Source: Deltaproteobacteria bacterium | Lineage (GTDB): Bacteria; Desulfobacterota; DSM-4660; Desulfatiglandales; HGW-15 | Direction: 5' to 3' | Assembly: GCA_020060215.1 (NCBI GenBank) | Contig: JAGVAP010000074.1 | Coordinates: 87,041-151,040, forward strand | DNA: 64,000 nt | Shown here: piece by piece, positions 44,387-53,440 of the stretch | Layout: each line of letters starts with the position of its first letter | Numbering within the stretch: the stretch's first letter is position 1 | The notes under the pieces: model-generated | What the model saw: only the letters and a program-made list of their open reading frames with translations | Databases searched by the model: none | Told to the model about the DNA's origin: nothing | Program-made: the position numbers and the translations under genes

Positions 44387-45367
44387 ATGAACAAAGGCGT
44401 CTTCTCCGGAACGCGCGGATTCGACTGGTTTCGAGTCCTTGTCCTCTTCGTAGGATTCCCTTCCCTGCTGCTCAGCGGATGTGGGAGGGACAACGTCGCG
44501 GTGGTCGATTTCGAACGGGTGGTCAAGATCGAGAAGCCGTCTTCAGCCGTGTCGAGCAGCCCCGTCCTTCGGGTGGCGGTGGCGGCGATGATCTCGCCCA
44601 AAGAGACCTTTACCTCCTACCGTGACCTCCTGACCTATATAGGACAAAGGGTGGGGCGGGAGACCGAGTTCATTCAACGGAAGACCTATCGCGAGGTGAA
44701 CGATCTCATGGGCATGGAGCGGGTCGACGTTGCCTTTCTCTGCTCCGGACCCTATGCCGCGGGCCGGGACCACTATGGCCTTCAGGTACTGGCCGTGCCC
44801 CAGGTCCAGGGGGCCCATGACTATCGATCCTATCTCATCGTCAAGAACGAAGCCTTCGGCAGCCTCGAGGACCTGAGAGGGCGGGTCTTCGCCTTCACCG
44901 ATCCCGAGTCCAACACGGGAAGGCTGGTCCCTTCCTACTGGCTGTCGCTGCTGGGGGAGCGGCCGGAGGGCTTCTTCGGCAGGATCATTTACACCTACAG
45001 CCACGACAACTCCATCCGGGCCGTCGCCAGGGGACTGGTGGACGGGGCCGCGGTGGACAGCCTGATTTGGGAATACTACAGGCGCAAGAACCCCGCTCTG
45101 ACCGCTTCGACACGCGTGATCCGGCAGTCGGAGACCTATCCGATTCCACCGGTCGTCGCGTCCTCGGCCCTGGACAAAGATACCCGAGATCGCGTAAGGC
45201 GGGCCTTGATCTCCATGCACATGGAACCGGATGGCCGAAGGATCCTGGAGCAGCTGGGGTTCGACCGCTTCATCCTGCCCCCGGAGGACTGGTTCGAGAA
45301 TCTCGGCCGGATAAAAAAGATGCAGGCATCCCCGGGGGAGAAAGGTCGCGCCATTGAAGACCCTTAG
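44387..45367 (+). CDS. PhnD-family substrate-binding lipoprotein (ArrT/AioX-like candidate)
   Basis: 326 residues. The signal sequence ends in a lipobox, LLLSGC with Cys32, so the protein is membrane-anchored in the periplasm. From residue 60 the type II binding fold of PhnD/SsuA-like proteins is clear: VLRVAVAAMISPKETFTSYRDLL, then MERVDVAFLCSGPYAAG, YLIVKNEAFGSLEDLRGRVFAFTDPESNTG and VDGAAVDSLIWEYY. Such proteins bind phosphonate, phosphite or, in sensors of arsenic-respiring and arsenite-oxidising bacteria, arsenic oxyanions. No ABC transporter genes follow. Instead the stop overlaps the gene for a membrane-bound sigma-54 activator by 14 bases, so it is probably a sensor subunit. The ligand is inferred from the downstream operon. 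Confidence 0.85.
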   Translation: MNKGVFSGTRGFDWFRVLVLFVGFPSLLLSGCGRDNVAVVDFERVVKIEKPSSAVSSSPVLRVAVAAMISPKETFTSYRDLLTYIGQRVGRETEFIQRKTYREVNDLMGMERVDVAFLCSGPYAAGRDHYGLQVLAVPQVQGAHDYRSYLIVKNEAFGSLEDLRGRVFAFTDPESNTGRLVPSYWLSLLGERPEGFFGRIIYTYSHDNSIRAVARGLVDGAAVDSLIWEYYRRKNPALTASTRVIRQSETYPIPPVVASSALDKDTRDRVRRALISMHMEPDGRRILEQLGFDRFILPPEDWFENLGRIKKMQASPGEKGRAIEDP

Positions 45368-47552
45368 AGCCAAGCTGCTGGTGTCGGTCTCGGCCTTTGT
45401 CGTTGGAAGCGGTCTCCTGATCCTCGCGCTCATCACCCAGCGGTACAGCACCAGCCTTTCCGAGACCCTGGTGGCCCAGGGAGAGAACATCGCCCATGCC
45501 GTCGCCCTGGAGGCAACGGACGAGGTCCTCATCAACGACCTGGTATCCCTCCAGAAGATGCTCGATCATCATATCCGGAGCCACCAGGCGATCGCCTACC
45601 TTTTCATCCAGCGCGATCAGGAGGTCCTCGCCCATACCTTTCCCGAGGGCGTTCCCATCGATCTCATCGAGGTCAACAACACAGGTCTGCAGGACCGGCA
45701 GCAGGTCCGGAGGATCGTCTCGACGCGGGGAGACCACTATCTCGACATCGCCTGGCCGGTGTTCGAGGGAAAGGCGGGTGTGCTCCGGCTGGGCCTGTCG
45801 GAGGCCCCCTATCTCTCCAGGGTGCGCGCCCTTTGGGTCCACATGATCCTCTTCACATCGGGAGTCCTTGCCCTCGCCGTCCTGGGCGTCATGCTCTTTC
45901 TCCGACGGGTGACCAATCCGCTGAGCGAACTCGCCGAAGCAACCGAGCGGATCGACAGGGGGGACCTGAGCGTCCGGATCGGACACACCGGTCATGACGA
46001 ACTGGGAAGGCTGGCCGCCTCCTTCAACCGGATGGCCGCCCGTGTGGAAGATTACACGAACCGGCTCGAGACCAAGGCATCCGAGCTGGAGCGCGCCAAT
46101 CAGCAGGCGCGCACGTTCTGCCACGTGATTCAGCAGATCGGCTCGCTGAGAAGCCTCGGTGACATCGCGTCTTACCTGATCGGGCAGCTCCGAACCATGC
46201 TCCAGTGCGCGAGCCGGATGGTGTTCGTCCTCCATAACACCCACGGAGACGGCTTTTTCGTCCTGTACGAGAACGAGGTGAGGCTCGTCCAGGAGAAGAA
46301 GCAGGTGGAGGAGCTATCCGCCAGGCTCGGGGACCTGAAAAAGCCGATGGTCGCCCAGAGGCTCAACGGCCTGCTCCCGCCGGGGGTCGCCGGCGAGGCC
46401 AGGTACACCCTCGTGCCCGTCCGTGACGAGACGGACTCCCTGGGGGCCTTGCTGATCCTGTGCCGTGAAGGGTTCGAATGCGAGCCTGGAGAGCTGGACG
46501 CGGCATCCATGATCCTGGGGCAGTCTGCGGGAGTCATGAGGCGCGCCATCCTGGACGAGGAAGAGGCGCGGGATTCAAGGCAGCGGTTCGAGGGCTCCAT
46601 GGAGTTCGCCGGCATGATCGGCAGGGACCCGAGGATGCAGGCCATCTACATGATGATCGAGGATATCGCCCCGACCGACACGACCGTCCTGATCCAGGGG
46701 GAAAGCGGGACCGGAAAGGAGATGGTCGCGAGGGCCATCCACCGGCTGAGCCCCAGGAGGGACAAACCCTTTGTGGTGATCGACTGCTCCGCCTACCCCG
46801 AGACCCTTCTCGAAAGCGAGCTCTTCGGACATGAGAGGGGGGCCTTCACAGGGGCCAACCGCCAGAAGGCAGGGCGTTTCGAACAGGCCGACGGCGGGAC
46901 CGTGTTTCTGGACGAGATCGGCGAGATTCCCCCTTCGGCCCAGATCAAGCTGCTGAGGGTGCTTCAGACGCAGAGATTCGAGCGCCTGGGGGGTGAGAAG
47001 ACCTTGAGCGTAAACGTCCGGATCCTTGCAGCCACCAACAAAGACCTGCTTCAACAGGTGAAGAACGGCCGTTTTCGGGAGGATCTCTACTATCGGCTGA
47101 ACGTGATTCCCATCCAGGCTCCTCCTTTGAGGGAGAGGAGAAACGATATCCCGCTCCTGGCCCGAACCTTCCTTCGCCGTTTCACGGCGGAACAGAAGAA
47201 GACCATCGAGGACTTCAGCCCGGAAGCGATGCGGGTCCTGTTGAACCATGGATGGCCCGGCAATGTCCGTGAACTGGAAAACGGCATCGAGCATGCAACC
47301 GTTCTGACCAAAGGCAGCCGGGTCGAGGTAAGCGATCTCCCCTCCTCGGTGGTGGAAACCGCCCGACTCCGGTCTGTCCAGGGAACCCGGTCATTCCCCA
47401 GCATCGCGGAGAACGAGAGGGAGCTTCTGGTGGGTGCCCTCGAGAAATGCGGATGGAACAAGAAAGAGGTCGCAAAAAGGCTCGGTATCAGCCGCAACAC
47501 GCTCTATCAGAAGTTGAAGAGGCACAACATCGCGAGACCCTCCACCCATTGA
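45354..47552 (+). CDS. Membrane-anchored sensor with sigma-54 AAA+ activator output
   Basis: 732 residues. TM1 (about 8-27), a periplasmic domain of about 130 residues, TM2 (160-183), HAMP (184-236, [18 protein letters not shown]), a GAF-like region (250-400), then a complete sigma-54 activator: Walker A GESGTGKE (449-456), GAFTG (496-500), Walker [11 protein letters not shown] (514-523), R-finger region, and a Fis HTH ([24 protein letters not shown]). Histidine kinases usually have this input; here it is joined straight to a DNA-binding activator, with no kinase or receiver domain. It overlaps the binding-protein gene by 14 bases and precedes two sigma-54-type sites and the molybdoenzyme operon, which it probably activates from the membrane. 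Confidence 0.9.
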   Translation: MKTLRAKLLVSVSAFVVGSGLLILALITQRYSTSLSETLVAQGENIAHAVALEATDEVLINDLVSLQKMLDHHIRSHQAIAYLFIQRDQEVLAHTFPEGVPIDLIEVNNTGLQDRQQVRRIVSTRGDHYLDIAWPVFEGKAGVLRLGLSEAPYLSRVRALWVHMILFTSGVLALAVLGVMLFLRRVTNPLSELAEATERIDRGDLSVRIGHTGHDELGRLAASFNRMAARVEDYTNRLETKASELERANQQARTFCHVIQQIGSLRSLGDIASYLIGQLRTMLQCASRMVFVLHNTHGDGFFVLYENEVRLVQEKKQVEELSARLGDLKKPMVAQRLNGLLPPGVAGEARYTLVPVRDETDSLGALLILCREGFECEPGELDAASMILGQSAGVMRRAILDEEEARDSRQRFEGSMEFAGMIGRDPRMQAIYMMIEDIAPTDTTVLIQGESGTGKEMVARAIHRLSPRRDKPFVVIDCSAYPETLLESELFGHERGAFTGANRQKAGRFEQADGGTVFLDEIGEIPPSAQIKLLRVLQTQRFERLGGEKTLSVNVRILAATNKDLLQQVKNGRFREDLYYRLNVIPIQAPPLRERRNDIPLLARTFLRRFTAEQKKTIEDFSPEAMRVLLNHGWPGNVRELENGIEHATVLTKGSRVEVSDLPSSVVETARLRSVQGTRSFPSIAENERELLVGALEKCGWNKKEVAKRLGISRNTLYQKLKRHNIARPSTH

Positions 47553-47604
47553 CATGCGCCGAAAGAGGCGCGCGTCCATCCCACGATGTAAGAAAGGCCG
47601 ATAA

Positions 47605-47621
47605 TGTCCTTGATCAGGACA
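47605..47621. promoter_or_regulatory. Inverted repeat TGTCCT-TGATC-AGGACA
   Basis: Perfect six-base arms with a five-base centre, 52 bases after the activator stop and about 210 bases upstream of the first sigma-54 site. One arm recurs as TGTCCTGATCC at 47670 and TGTCCTGATTCC at 48187, so it may be a binding word of the activator. Confidence 0.4.
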
Positions 47622-47829
47622 CGGATAACCACCAAGCTTCCTTGATCAAAATCTCTGTGCGCCGGATCGTGTCCTGATCCTGCGCTGCATGATCCCCGGT
47701 TTGACCCCTGGCTCGGCCTCTTGAAACGGCCGCCCGGTCCTGCTCTCTGCCGGGAACCGGTATCCTCTTCGACTACTTACCGGATTCAACTCATGTTCTT
47801 GAACGATTTCGTGGCCCCTGATTCTCTGT

Positions 47830-47845
47830 TGGCATGACCATTGCT
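47830..47845 (+). promoter_or_regulatory. Putative sigma-54 promoter, distal
   Basis: TGGCATGACCATTGCT matches TGGCAYG-N4-TTGCW with no mismatch; GG at 47831-47832 and GC at 47843-47844. It lies 579 bases upstream of the next gene and points toward it. Its transcript would have a very long leader or be a separate small RNA. Confidence 0.6.
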
Positions 47846-48000
47846 GGGTCCATGAAGTAATCGCCGTTCACTTCAACACGCCGTCACGAGGAAAGCACTG
47901 TCCTGGACGCACCGGTAGACGGCGATCCGTAGACATCCTGGTGAGCGGGGATCCCTCCTCGCTCATGTTCCCCACCCCAGTATCCCTCCCCCTCCGAGGC

Positions 48001-48040
48001 TGTGTCGAGATGTGAACGCGTGCTCACATCACTCGACACA
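48001..48040. promoter_or_regulatory. Long inverted repeat TGTGTCGAG...CTCGACACA
   Basis: Left TGTGTCGAG-ATGTGA and right TCACAT-CA-CTCGACACA pair over 15 bases with a two-base bulge. Between the two sigma-54 sites: a candidate activator-binding site for the second, or the end of a transcript from the first. Confidence 0.45.
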
Positions 48041-48158
48041 GTCTCTCCTGCCTCCCTGTTTGAAGGGGAGATCACGGTCTTCGGCCCCACGAGACTCTGT
48101 TTACGCGCCCCCGGCGTCCTCCCACAAGGGGCATGTCCTCCTCCGAGACACGATAAGT

Positions 48159-48217
48159 TTTCGGAACAGCGGCCTATTCCACATGCTGTCCTGATTCCGC
48201 TCACACGAGTTCCGAAA
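48159..48217. promoter_or_regulatory. Paired half-sites TTTCGGAAC...GTTCCGAAA
   Basis: Perfect nine-base inverted half-sites at 48159-48167 and 48209-48217, placed 143-200 bases upstream of the proximal sigma-54 -24 element, the usual distance for an upstream activator site. Confidence 0.45.
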
Positions 48218-48358
48218 CGATCGCCAGCCCCTGAGGAGGGGATCTCGCCTCACGACGACCGGAAGCACGGACCTTCCTCGAATATTTCCCAAAAAGTACC
48301 GCCGGTTGTCTGTGATTCGAACGTTATTTCACGCTGGAAAATCCACGACTGCTCGAAT

Positions 48359-48374
48359 TGGCATAAGGGTTGCG
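48359..48374 (+). promoter_or_regulatory. Putative sigma-54 promoter of the arr-like operon
   Basis: TGGCATAAGGGTTGCG: GG at 48360-48361 and GC at 48372-48373 with consensus spacing, TGGCAT and TTGC both matched. It ends 50 bases before the ATG of the receiver-like gene that opens the operon. Confidence 0.65.
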
Positions 48375-48423
48375 TTGGCGGGCTTGTCGTGACCTTCGTT
48401 TTACTTGAAATTGCGAGTGCCAC

Positions 48424-48807
48424 ATGAACCAGAGGAGAAGAGGCGTCGTCGTTGTAGACCCGGACGAGAATCATTCCCGGGGTTTGTGTGCGGTCCTGGA
48501 AAGGGAGCGATATCGCACCGTCTCCATGAATTCGCTGGAGGGGCTTCAGAACTCCATCGACCGTGAACGCACACTGGCCCTTTTCGTGAACCTCGATTTT
48601 CTTCCCCTCGATAACAGGATGCTCAGGGAGCTTCGCGCCGGTTATCGGGAGCTCTGCATCATCGGAGTGTCCAGCAGAAGTTTTCACCCCGAGTTGAAGG
48701 AGGCCCTGAGCCGCTACATCGATGCATGCTTTGCAAAGCCCTTGGATCTGGATGCCTTGCTCTATTACCTGAAATCCGCTCAGGATCGATCTCTACGGGT
48801 GGAGTAG
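48424..48807 (+). CDS. Degenerate receiver-like protein opening the arr-like operon
   Basis: 127 residues with receiver-type layout: VVVVDPDENHSRGLCAVLE at the N-terminus (one acidic residue of the usual pair retained), then LALFVNLDFLPLDNRMLRELR, SSRSFHPELKEAL and CFAKPLDLDALLYYLKSA with the conserved Lys-Pro. The phospho-acceptor is shifted: an Asp is three rather than four residues before the loop Pro. No output domain. Position directly behind the sigma-54 promoter and ahead of the molybdoenzyme suggests an adaptor or feedback component. Phosphorylation is doubtful. Confidence 0.65.
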   Translation: MNQRRRGVVVVDPDENHSRGLCAVLERERYRTVSMNSLEGLQNSIDRERTLALFVNLDFLPLDNRMLRELRAGYRELCIIGVSSRSFHPELKEALSRYIDACFAKPLDLDALLYYLKSAQDRSLRVE

Positions 48808-48940
48808 AGATGAACAACATGGATCCTCTCGTAAGAAGTCGTCACCCCGGTGGAAACAGGAGCCCAGACGTCCTCCAACAGCCTGGATCCTTGGCAGGGT
48901 ACAAGAGATCCATCACCGCAACCGGAAGGAGAAGAGTACT

Positions 48941-51499
48941 ATGGATCATTCTGAAGACACCTTTTTGACCGCCAAGCTGAGCAGACGGGGGTTCCTCAAG
49001 GCCTCTGCCGCAGGAGGAGCTGCACTTATGGTCGGGGGCGGACTGAAGCCCAGTCTCAAAGCACTGGCCCAGGCGGGGAAAGGCCCCCAACAACTCGCGG
49101 GCGAGTGGCTTGCCGGGACATGCCAGGGATGCACCTCTTGGTGCGCCAAGCAGGTGTACGTGGTCAACGGCCGTGCGGTCAAGGTGCGGGGGAACCCGCA
49201 TTCGAAGGTCAACGGGAGGGCGAGCTGCCCCCGCTCCCACCTGGCCCTGCAGCAGGTGTACGACCCCGACAGGATCAAGACCCCCCTGAAGCGCACCAAC
49301 CCCAAAAAGGGGAGAGGGGAGGACCCCCGATTCGTTCCCATCTCGTGGGACGAGGCCCTCGACACCATTGCCGAGAAGATCCTGGAGCTCCGTAAGAACC
49401 ACGAAGCCCATAAATATCTGCTGATGCGGGGGCGCTACTCTTACATGAGGGATATCCTCTATGACCGCATGACGAAGATCATCGGCTCGCCCAATAACAT
49501 CTCCCACAGCTCCATCTGCGCGGAGGCGGAGAAGTTCGGTTCCTACTACACCGAAGGGCTATGGGACTACAGGCAATATGATGTTGCCAAGACGAGATAT
49601 GTCCTGATCTGGGGGGCGGATCCCCTGTCGGCCAATCGCCAGGTCTCCTACTACACCAGCGCATGGGGGGATGTGCTCGACCGGGCCGAGGTGGCGGTGG
49701 TGGAGCCCAGATTGACGGCCACCGCGGCAAAGGCGGATGAGTGGCTGCCCGTCAGACCCGGCGAGGACGGCGCCCTTGCGGCGGGCATCGCCCATATCCT
49801 CCTGACCCGCGGCCTCTGGAACAGGGACTTTGTCGGCGATTTCAAGGATGGGAAGAACCGGTTCGTCCCCATGCAGGAGGTCAACGAGGAGGATTTCGAG
49901 GAGAAGCACACCCACGGTCTTGTCAAATGGTGGAACCTGGAGCTCAAGGACAAGACCCCGGAGTGGTCAGGCGCCAGGACAGGACTGCCGGTCGAGCAGA
50001 TCCAAAAGGTGGCGATCGGTTTCGGCGAAGCGGCACCCCGCGCGATCTCCTGGGTCGGCGGGGGGCCCAGCATGGCGGTGCGCGGCGCATATGCCAGCAT
50101 GATCTGTCATGCCCTGAACGGCCTCGCAGGCGCAGTGGACAACGAGGGCGGCACCCTGGCCGCCAACAAGGAATACACGACCAAATTCCCCGCGCCGGAC
50201 GAGTTCCTGGACGACATCGCCAGGCAGGCGAAGAAGTACGGCAAGATCGACCACAGGGGACGCAAGGAGTTCCCCTGCATCACCGAGGGCAAGCCGGGCA
50301 GCGGCGTGGTCACGAACAACGTGGCGGACGCGATCCTGAAACAGGATCCCTACGAGATCAAAGTCGCCGTCGCCTATATGAACAACTTTGCCTTCTCCTG
50401 CACCCAGCCTGAAAGGTGGGAGCGGGCCTTGTGCAGAATCCCATTCCTCGTCCATGTCACGACCAATGCATCGGAGTTCTCGTGGTTCTCGGACATCCTC
50501 CTGCCCAACGCCCATCATCTCTTCGAAAAATGGGGTTACGTCAAGGCATCAGGGAACGGTTACCGCCATGTCACGCTGCTTCAGCCGGTGATCCAACCCA
50601 TGTGGGAGGCCAAGAGCGACGAGACCGAGTTCCCGTGGCTCCTGGCCGAGAAGCTGGCGAAAAAGGGTTTTCCGAACCTCCTGAACCACTTCAGGCAGTA
50701 CAAGGACCCCGAAACCGGGAAGGAGCCGGCGAATGAAAAGGAGTTCGCGCTCTACGCGCTGAAGTACGCGACACAGAACCTCTGGGACCCGGCAAAGTAC
50801 CAGGGAGGCGACCGCTTCGAGGGGTGGGAACACTTCAGGAAGGTCGGTGTCTGGAACTCCGCCCCCTACCCTTACCGGAAACGATGGGGGGACATGAAGA
50901 CCAAGACCAAGAAGTTTGAATTCTACAGCGAGACCCTGAAGGAGGCGCTCGAGTCGCACGCCGCGAAACACAAGACCACGGTCGACGATGTCCTGGAGAC
51001 CTGCCAGTACGTTGCCCGGGCCGAGCAGGCCTTCATCCCTCATTACGAACCGCCCTTCACCATGGGGAGTGAAAAGGAGTTCCCCTTTGTCTTCGTCGAT
51101 CACAAGTCCCGCCTGAACCGGGAAGGCCGTTCCGCCAATTGCACGTGGTACTACGAGTTCAAGGATGTAGATCCGGGGGACGAGCGGTGGGACGATGTGG
51201 CCAAGATCAACCCGATCGATGCGCGCAGACTGGGGATCTTCAACGGGCAGCGCATCAGGCTCGTCTCTCCCACGGGCAGGATCGAGTGCACGGCAAAGGT
51301 CTGGGAGGGTGTGCGGCCCGGGACCGTGGCAAAATGCTACGGCCAGGGGCACTGGGTCTATGGGAGAGTGGCCGCGAAGGAATTCGGAAGGCTCCCGCGA
51401 GGGGGGAACAACAACGACCTCATTCCTGCCTTGTATGACAGGCTGACCGGCAGCACGGTACGCCATGCAGGCACCCGGGTCAGGATCGAAAAGGTCTAG
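48941..51499 (+). CDS. arrA: Molybdopterin oxidoreductase of the respiratory arsenate reductase (ArrA) type
   Basis: 852 residues, close to known ArrA length. Tat signal SRRGFLK (14-20). [4Fe-4S] motif Cys61, Cys64, Cys68 and Cys96 (CQGCTSWC, ASCPRSH). The active-site segment carries LMRGRYSY (Arg165, Tyr166) and ISHSSICAEAEKFG with the Mo ligand Cys193, His189, Ser190 and Lys198, followed by LWDYRQYD (Tyr210). From memory, these are the residues that line the arsenate pocket in the Shewanella ArrA structure, at the same numbering. Related DMSO-reductase-family enzymes share parts of this, so polysulfide or tetrathionate reductase cannot be fully excluded. It would reduce arsenate at the periplasmic side, fed by the ArrB and ArrC proteins encoded next. 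Good ribosome binding site (GGAAGGAG). Preceded by a sigma-54 promoter and a receiver-like gene. Confidence 0.78.
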   Translation: MDHSEDTFLTAKLSRRGFLKASAAGGAALMVGGGLKPSLKALAQAGKGPQQLAGEWLAGTCQGCTSWCAKQVYVVNGRAVKVRGNPHSKVNGRASCPRSHLALQQVYDPDRIKTPLKRTNPKKGRGEDPRFVPISWDEALDTIAEKILELRKNHEAHKYLLMRGRYSYMRDILYDRMTKIIGSPNNISHSSICAEAEKFGSYYTEGLWDYRQYDVAKTRYVLIWGADPLSANRQVSYYTSAWGDVLDRAEVAVVEPRLTATAAKADEWLPVRPGEDGALAAGIAHILLTRGLWNRDFVGDFKDGKNRFVPMQEVNEEDFEEKHTHGLVKWWNLELKDKTPEWSGARTGLPVEQIQKVAIGFGEAAPRAISWVGGGPSMAVRGAYASMICHALNGLAGAVDNEGGTLAANKEYTTKFPAPDEFLDDIARQAKKYGKIDHRGRKEFPCITEGKPGSGVVTNNVADAILKQDPYEIKVAVAYMNNFAFSCTQPERWERALCRIPFLVHVTTNASEFSWFSDILLPNAHHLFEKWGYVKASGNGYRHVTLLQPVIQPMWEAKSDETEFPWLLAEKLAKKGFPNLLNHFRQYKDPETGKEPANEKEFALYALKYATQNLWDPAKYQGGDRFEGWEHFRKVGVWNSAPYPYRKRWGDMKTKTKKFEFYSETLKEALESHAAKHKTTVDDVLETCQYVARAEQAFIPHYEPPFTMGSEKEFPFVFVDHKSRLNREGRSANCTWYYEFKDVDPGDERWDDVAKINPIDARRLGIFNGQRIRLVSPTGRIECTAKVWEGVRPGTVAKCYGQGHWVYGRVAAKEFGRLPRGGNNNDLIPALYDRLTGSTVRHAGTRVRIEKV

Positions 51500-51510
51500 G
51501 AGGAGAAGAG

Positions 51511-52236
51511 ATGCCCAGATATGCGATGGTGATCGACCTTCAGCGGTGCGTCGGGTGCGGCTCGTGCAGCATTGCCTGCCGCAATGAGAACAATGTTCCT
51601 GACGGGATCTACTGGTCCAACAAAATCACGGAGACGGTGGGGATCTTCCCCCACGTGAGGTACCACTACATCCCCACGCTCTGCAACCACTGCGAGTATG
51701 CGCCCTGCGTCAGGGGCTGCCCGACCAAGGCCATGCACAAGCTCGAAAGCGGGGTGACCATGCATGACCCGAAGAAGTGCATCGGATGCAAGTATTGCGA
51801 ATTCAACTGCCCTTACGGGGTCATCTATTTCAACTGGGAGCCCCCGCACGGTTTCTGGCGGGAGGCCTCACCCCTGATGAAGGACTGCACCGCGTCCCCC
51901 AAGGAAATGGTGTCCAAGGCAGGTTCCAGGGCGACCCCGTATTACAACCCGGAGAGGGAAGAAACGCTTCCGGGAACTCGCCCCAAGGGAGTGGTGGAGA
52001 AGTGCACCTTCTGCGATCATCGGGTGAAAAGAGGGGAGCTTCCGTACTGTGTGGAGGCGTGCCCGACCAGCGCAAGGATCTTCGGGGACGCCAAAGACCC
52101 CAACAGCAAGGTCAGTCAGCTGCTCGGGAAGTTCAGGCCCTTTCGCCTGCGGGAGCAACTCGGGACCGAGCCCCACGTGTTCTATATCCGAGGGTATAAT
52201 CCCGCAAGCGTTTCGCCGAGCAAAGGAGGTGTCTGA
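51511..52236 (+). CDS. arrB: Ferredoxin-type electron-transfer subunit (ArrB-like)
   Basis: 241 residues with four [4Fe-4S] cluster motifs: CVGCGSCSIACRNEN, CNHCEYAPCVRGCPTKAM, CIGCKYCEFNCPYGVI and CTFCDHRVKRGELPYCVEACPTSA. No signal peptide, so it is exported with the Tat-bearing catalytic subunit. It links the membrane quinol oxidase subunit with the molybdenum site. It begins 11 bases after arrA and its stop overlaps the next start by one base. Confidence 0.88.
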   Translation: MPRYAMVIDLQRCVGCGSCSIACRNENNVPDGIYWSNKITETVGIFPHVRYHYIPTLCNHCEYAPCVRGCPTKAMHKLESGVTMHDPKKCIGCKYCEFNCPYGVIYFNWEPPHGFWREASPLMKDCTASPKEMVSKAGSRATPYYNPEREETLPGTRPKGVVEKCTFCDHRVKRGELPYCVEACPTSARIFGDAKDPNSKVSQLLGKFRPFRLREQLGTEPHVFYIRGYNPASVSPSKGGV

Positions 52237-53435
52237 TGAAACGGGAGAACACGCTCTTCTTGGCTTGGGTCGGCGCCCTCGGGGCCGCCATCCTGGCCGG
52301 GCTGATCACGACCTTTCAGCTCTTCACGAAAGGGCATGTGCTGTTCAATACGAACGACGTCATCATCTGGTCTCTTCCGCTCGGGGTATACATCTTTCTG
52401 GCCCTTGCGAGCTCGGGGTTGACGCTCCTGTCCGCGATTCCCCTGATCTTCGGGGTGGCGAAATACCAGCCCCTGGCAAAGAGGATGGTGTTTCTTGCCA
52501 TCGCGACCCTCTGCGGGGCCTTTGTCTCCATCGGGCTCGAGCTTGGCACGGTGTGGAACATGATCTACATCCTCTTCTCCCCCAATCTTTCCTCGCCCAT
52601 CTGGTGGATGGGTGCGATCTACAGCCTTGAACTGGTGCTCTTGGCGATCAAGTTCTGGAGGATCTCGGTCGGTGACTGGGGGAGCACGCTCAGCAAATCG
52701 GTGGGAGCCCTTTCCGTTTTCTGCGCCCTGGTGGCGCCGCTCATGATCGGATCCGTATTCGGGATCACCGAATCCCGCGTCACCTATTTCGGACCCGTCA
52801 TGTCGATCTATTGTCTCCTCATGGCCGTGCTCAGCGGCGTCGCCCTTTTTGTCCTTTACAGCATGGTCCTTCAAAAGGCCACGGGCGAACCGATGACCAC
52901 CGCAAGGACGGTGGTTTTCGATGAATTGGCATCGATCCTGAAATATGTGGCCGGGGCCGTGCTCGTCTTTACGTTGGTGAAACTGGCGATCGAGTCCGCG
53001 ACCAGGGTTCCGGAGTTCCTCATGATCCGCAAGTATGAGCATACCTTCGGCACCATCCTGGGCCTGCAGGTGGAGGTCGTCCTTGGACTCGTGCTGCCTT
53101 TTGTCCTGCTTCTCTTCAAGTCCGTGAGGAGCTCCGGGGCCGGCAAGGTCGTCACCGCCGCCCTTCTGTGGGTGGGGACCCTGGGCATGCACATGGAGAT
53201 CCTCATATCCGGGCAGAGTCATCCGATCGGCCCCAAGGCAGAGCAGTTCGGAGAAGCCCTCCGCTATTTTCCGAGCGCATGGGAGTGGCTGGTGTTCCTA
53301 TTCGCCATGGCCGTCATGCTGCTGCTCTACACCATTGGAGAGCGATACCTTAAGCTCGAAGAGGTCACGGAATGGAAGACAAGAAACGTCGCCGGCAAAG
53401 GTATTCCCTATCGCCAGCTGAGGGTGGAAGAATAG
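52236..53435 (+). CDS. arrC: NrfD/PsrC-type membrane subunit (ArrC-like)
   Basis: 399 residues with about ten membrane helices, e.g. LGVYIFLALASSGLTLLSAIPLIFG and YVAGAVLVFTLVKLAI. NrfD-type proteins oxidise menaquinol and hand electrons to the ferredoxin-like subunit. The last segment (LEEVTEWKTRNVAGKGIPYRQ) is cytoplasmic. It overlaps arrB by one base (TGATG), indicating coupled translation, and is followed within six bases by the chaperone gene. Confidence 0.87.
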   Translation: MKRENTLFLAWVGALGAAILAGLITTFQLFTKGHVLFNTNDVIIWSLPLGVYIFLALASSGLTLLSAIPLIFGVAKYQPLAKRMVFLAIATLCGAFVSIGLELGTVWNMIYILFSPNLSSPIWWMGAIYSLELVLLAIKFWRISVGDWGSTLSKSVGALSVFCALVAPLMIGSVFGITESRVTYFGPVMSIYCLLMAVLSGVALFVLYSMVLQKATGEPMTTARTVVFDELASILKYVAGAVLVFTLVKLAIESATRVPEFLMIRKYEHTFGTILGLQVEVVLGLVLPFVLLLFKSVRSSGAGKVVTAALLWVGTLGMHMEILISGQSHPIGPKAEQFGEALRYFPSAWEWLVFLFAMAVMLLLYTIGERYLKLEEVTEWKTRNVAGKGIPYRQLRVEE

Positions 53436-53440
53436 TCGTG

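Larger units (their letters stand above)
47553..48423. other. 871-base intergenic region with two sigma-54 sites and several inverted repeats
   Basis: No convincing coding frame on either strand. It contains sigma-54 consensus sites at 47830-47845 and 48359-48374, inverted repeats at 47605-47621, 48001-48040 and 48159-48217, and the word TGTCCTGAT(C/T)C in three places (complement of 47611-47621; 47670-47680; 48187-48197). It is the longest non-coding stretch of the window. Confidence 0.65.

Noticed and set aside
44387..45367. Phosphonate ABC transporter component
   Set aside because: No ATPase or permease gene is nearby; the gene overlaps a sensor gene, so a sensory role is more likely.
48002..48427. 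141-codon frame in the gap before the arr-like operon
   Set aside because: No ribosome binding site, no family pattern, and it overlaps the inverted repeats and the sigma-54 site.
48941..51499. ArxA-type arsenite oxidase or formate dehydrogenase
   Set aside because: The motif is RGRY rather than the GRGWG type, and there is no Sec/Cys-His formate dehydrogenase site.
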